From Mesorhizobium sp. B2-8-5 (lineage in GTDB: Bacteria; Pseudomonadota; Alphaproteobacteria; Rhizobiales; Rhizobiaceae): 64,000 nucleotides of DNA. The stretch's first letter is position 1. Every line of letters begins with the position of its first letter. Shown in pieces: positions 63,316-64,000 of this stretch. The translations under genes and the position numbers were made by a program. Below the pieces are notes generated by a model. The model saw only the letters and a list, made by a program, of their open reading frames with translations, had not been told where the DNA came from and ran no database searches. Location of the stretch: contig NZ_CP083951.1 in the NCBI RefSeq assembly GCF_006440675.2, positions 1,707,501-1,771,500 on the forward strand, written 5' to 3'.

Positions 63316-64000
63316 TCAGTTTTGAGCGATGTCGAGGAACGCCTCGGCGGCGGCCTTGGCGAATGCGGGGTCATTGATGTGCAGCGGCAGGCGTGTGACG
63401 ATGCGGTCCGTGGTCGGTCGGATCGTATGCTCGATGGCGTCGAACAGTGCCGCGTCGGCGTCCGGATCGAAGAAGGCGCCGCCTTTTATATCCAGCGCCG
63501 ACACGCCCCTTTCCGGGATCAGGAAACGGACCGGGCCGTCGCAGCGGGCGAGGCGGCCGCCGATCCATTCACCGATCTTGCGGCATTCCTCGGCCGTAGT
63601 GCGCATCAGCGTGACGTTGGGGTTGTGCTCGTAGAACAAGCGTCCGCGATAACGATCGGGGATCGTGGCCGGCGCCCGGAAATTCACCATGTCGAGGGCG
63701 CCGACCGAGCCGACATAGGGCAGCTTCGCGCGGGCAATCGCGCCGAAGCGATCCTCGGTCGCGGGCAGCACGCCGCCGAACAGGAAGTCGCAGACTTCGG
63801 TCGTGGTGATGTCGAGGACGCCGGCCAGCAGACCGCTGTCGGCGAGCTTCTCCATCGAGCGGCCGCCGGTGCCGGTGGCGTGGAAGACCATGCAGTCATA
63901 GTCGGCGCGCAATCGGTCGACGATCGCGGTCACGCAGGGCGTGGTGACACCGAACATGGTGAGCCCCAGCGCCGGCTTGCCGGCGGCGGCCGGGGCGGGC
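63316..64000 (-). CDS. Tm-1-like ATP-binding domain protein (UPF0261), N-terminus outside window
   Basis: About 228 residues from the C-terminal part of the protein are in the window. Motifs: [46 protein letters not shown], the Tm-1 ATP-binding segment with HATGTGG, then [41 protein letters not shown] and [20 protein letters not shown]. The tomato Tm-1 protein inhibits tobamovirus replication; bacterial roles are unknown. The reading frame continues past base 64000. It is 12 bp upstream of the TIM-barrel gene and in one operon with it. Confidence 0.9.
   Translation of the reverse strand, partial: PAPAAAGKPALGLTMFGVTTPCVTAIVDRLRADYDCMVFHATGTGGRSMEKLADSGLLAGVLDITTTEVCDFLFGGVLPATEDRFGAIARAKLPYVGSVGALDMVNFRAPATIPDRYRGRLFYEHNPNVTLMRTTAEECRKIGEWIGGRLARCDGPVRFLIPERGVSALDIKGGAFFDPDADAALFDAIEHTIRPTTDRIVTRLPLHINDPAFAKAAAEAFLDIAQN

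Overview
The window is a high-GC alphaproteobacterial chromosome segment. The rRNA type, the order 23S-5S-tRNA-fMet, the many amino-acid and polyamine ABC transporters, and several families of palindromic intergenic repeats point to Rhizobiales, most likely Mesorhizobium or a close Phyllobacteriaceae relative. The genus is an inference; no marker gene proves it.

Region 1 (1-2740): the 3' part of a 23S rRNA gene, a 5S rRNA gene, an rrn terminator, two tandem palindromic 24-bp units, tRNA-fMet and its terminator.

Region 2 (about 2741-19900): an accessory block. The last 19 nt of tRNA-fMet plus the whole downstream terminator are repeated almost perfectly (57 of 58 bases) at 19842-19899, and a third, degenerate tRNA 3' end lies at 19976-19995. 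The block holds a SapC-family protein, a DUF6916 protein, a 2OG-Fe(II) oxygenase, a GNAT acetyltransferase, three tandem phage-tail-collar proteins, an 11.5-kb gene for a giant inverse autotransporter with a beta-helix passenger, an IalB-like secreted protein and a frameshifted VOC pseudogene. No integrase is visible. This block is the best candidate for an undescribed system: a surface/secreted tail-collar cassette with two possible protein-modifying enzymes.

Region 3 (20-27.5 kb): a five-gene operon, transcribed on the minus strand from about 27.5 kb down to 20 kb, encoding a TPP enzyme, HyuA/HyuB-type hydantoinase subunits, a class I aminotransferase and a uronate-dehydrogenase-like SDR. 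All junctions overlap or abut.

Region 4 (27.5-36 kb): a GlcD-like FAD oxidase, a general amino-acid ABC transporter (AapJQMP type), a LysR regulator and two SDRs. Region 5 (36-42 kb): a GntR regulator, RidA, SDR, shikimate-dehydrogenase-like and GarR-like reductases, then a divergent HpcH/HpaI aldolase and a FAD-dependent amine/amino-acid oxidase. A TATGAT-N7-ATCATA operator candidate sits between the divergent units.

Region 6 (42-54 kb): polyamine-type metabolism. Two glutamine-synthetase-like (PuuA-type) ligases, a GntR and a LuxR regulator, a PotADBC-type transporter, an SDR, a PuuB-type oxidase and a DeoR regulator. A perfect ATATACC-N8-GGTATAT palindrome lies between the LuxR gene and the transporter.

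Region 7 (54-64 kb): an ATC-hydrolase-family gene in a tightly coupled operon with an Opp/Dpp-type ABC transporter, then a divergent M24 peptidase, a cupin, a PEP-hydrolase-like TIM-barrel protein and a Tm-1-like protein cut by the window edge. Palindromic repeats of two families have entered coding sequence here: one is read in frame inside the OppD-type ATPase, another encodes the C-terminus of the TIM-barrel protein.
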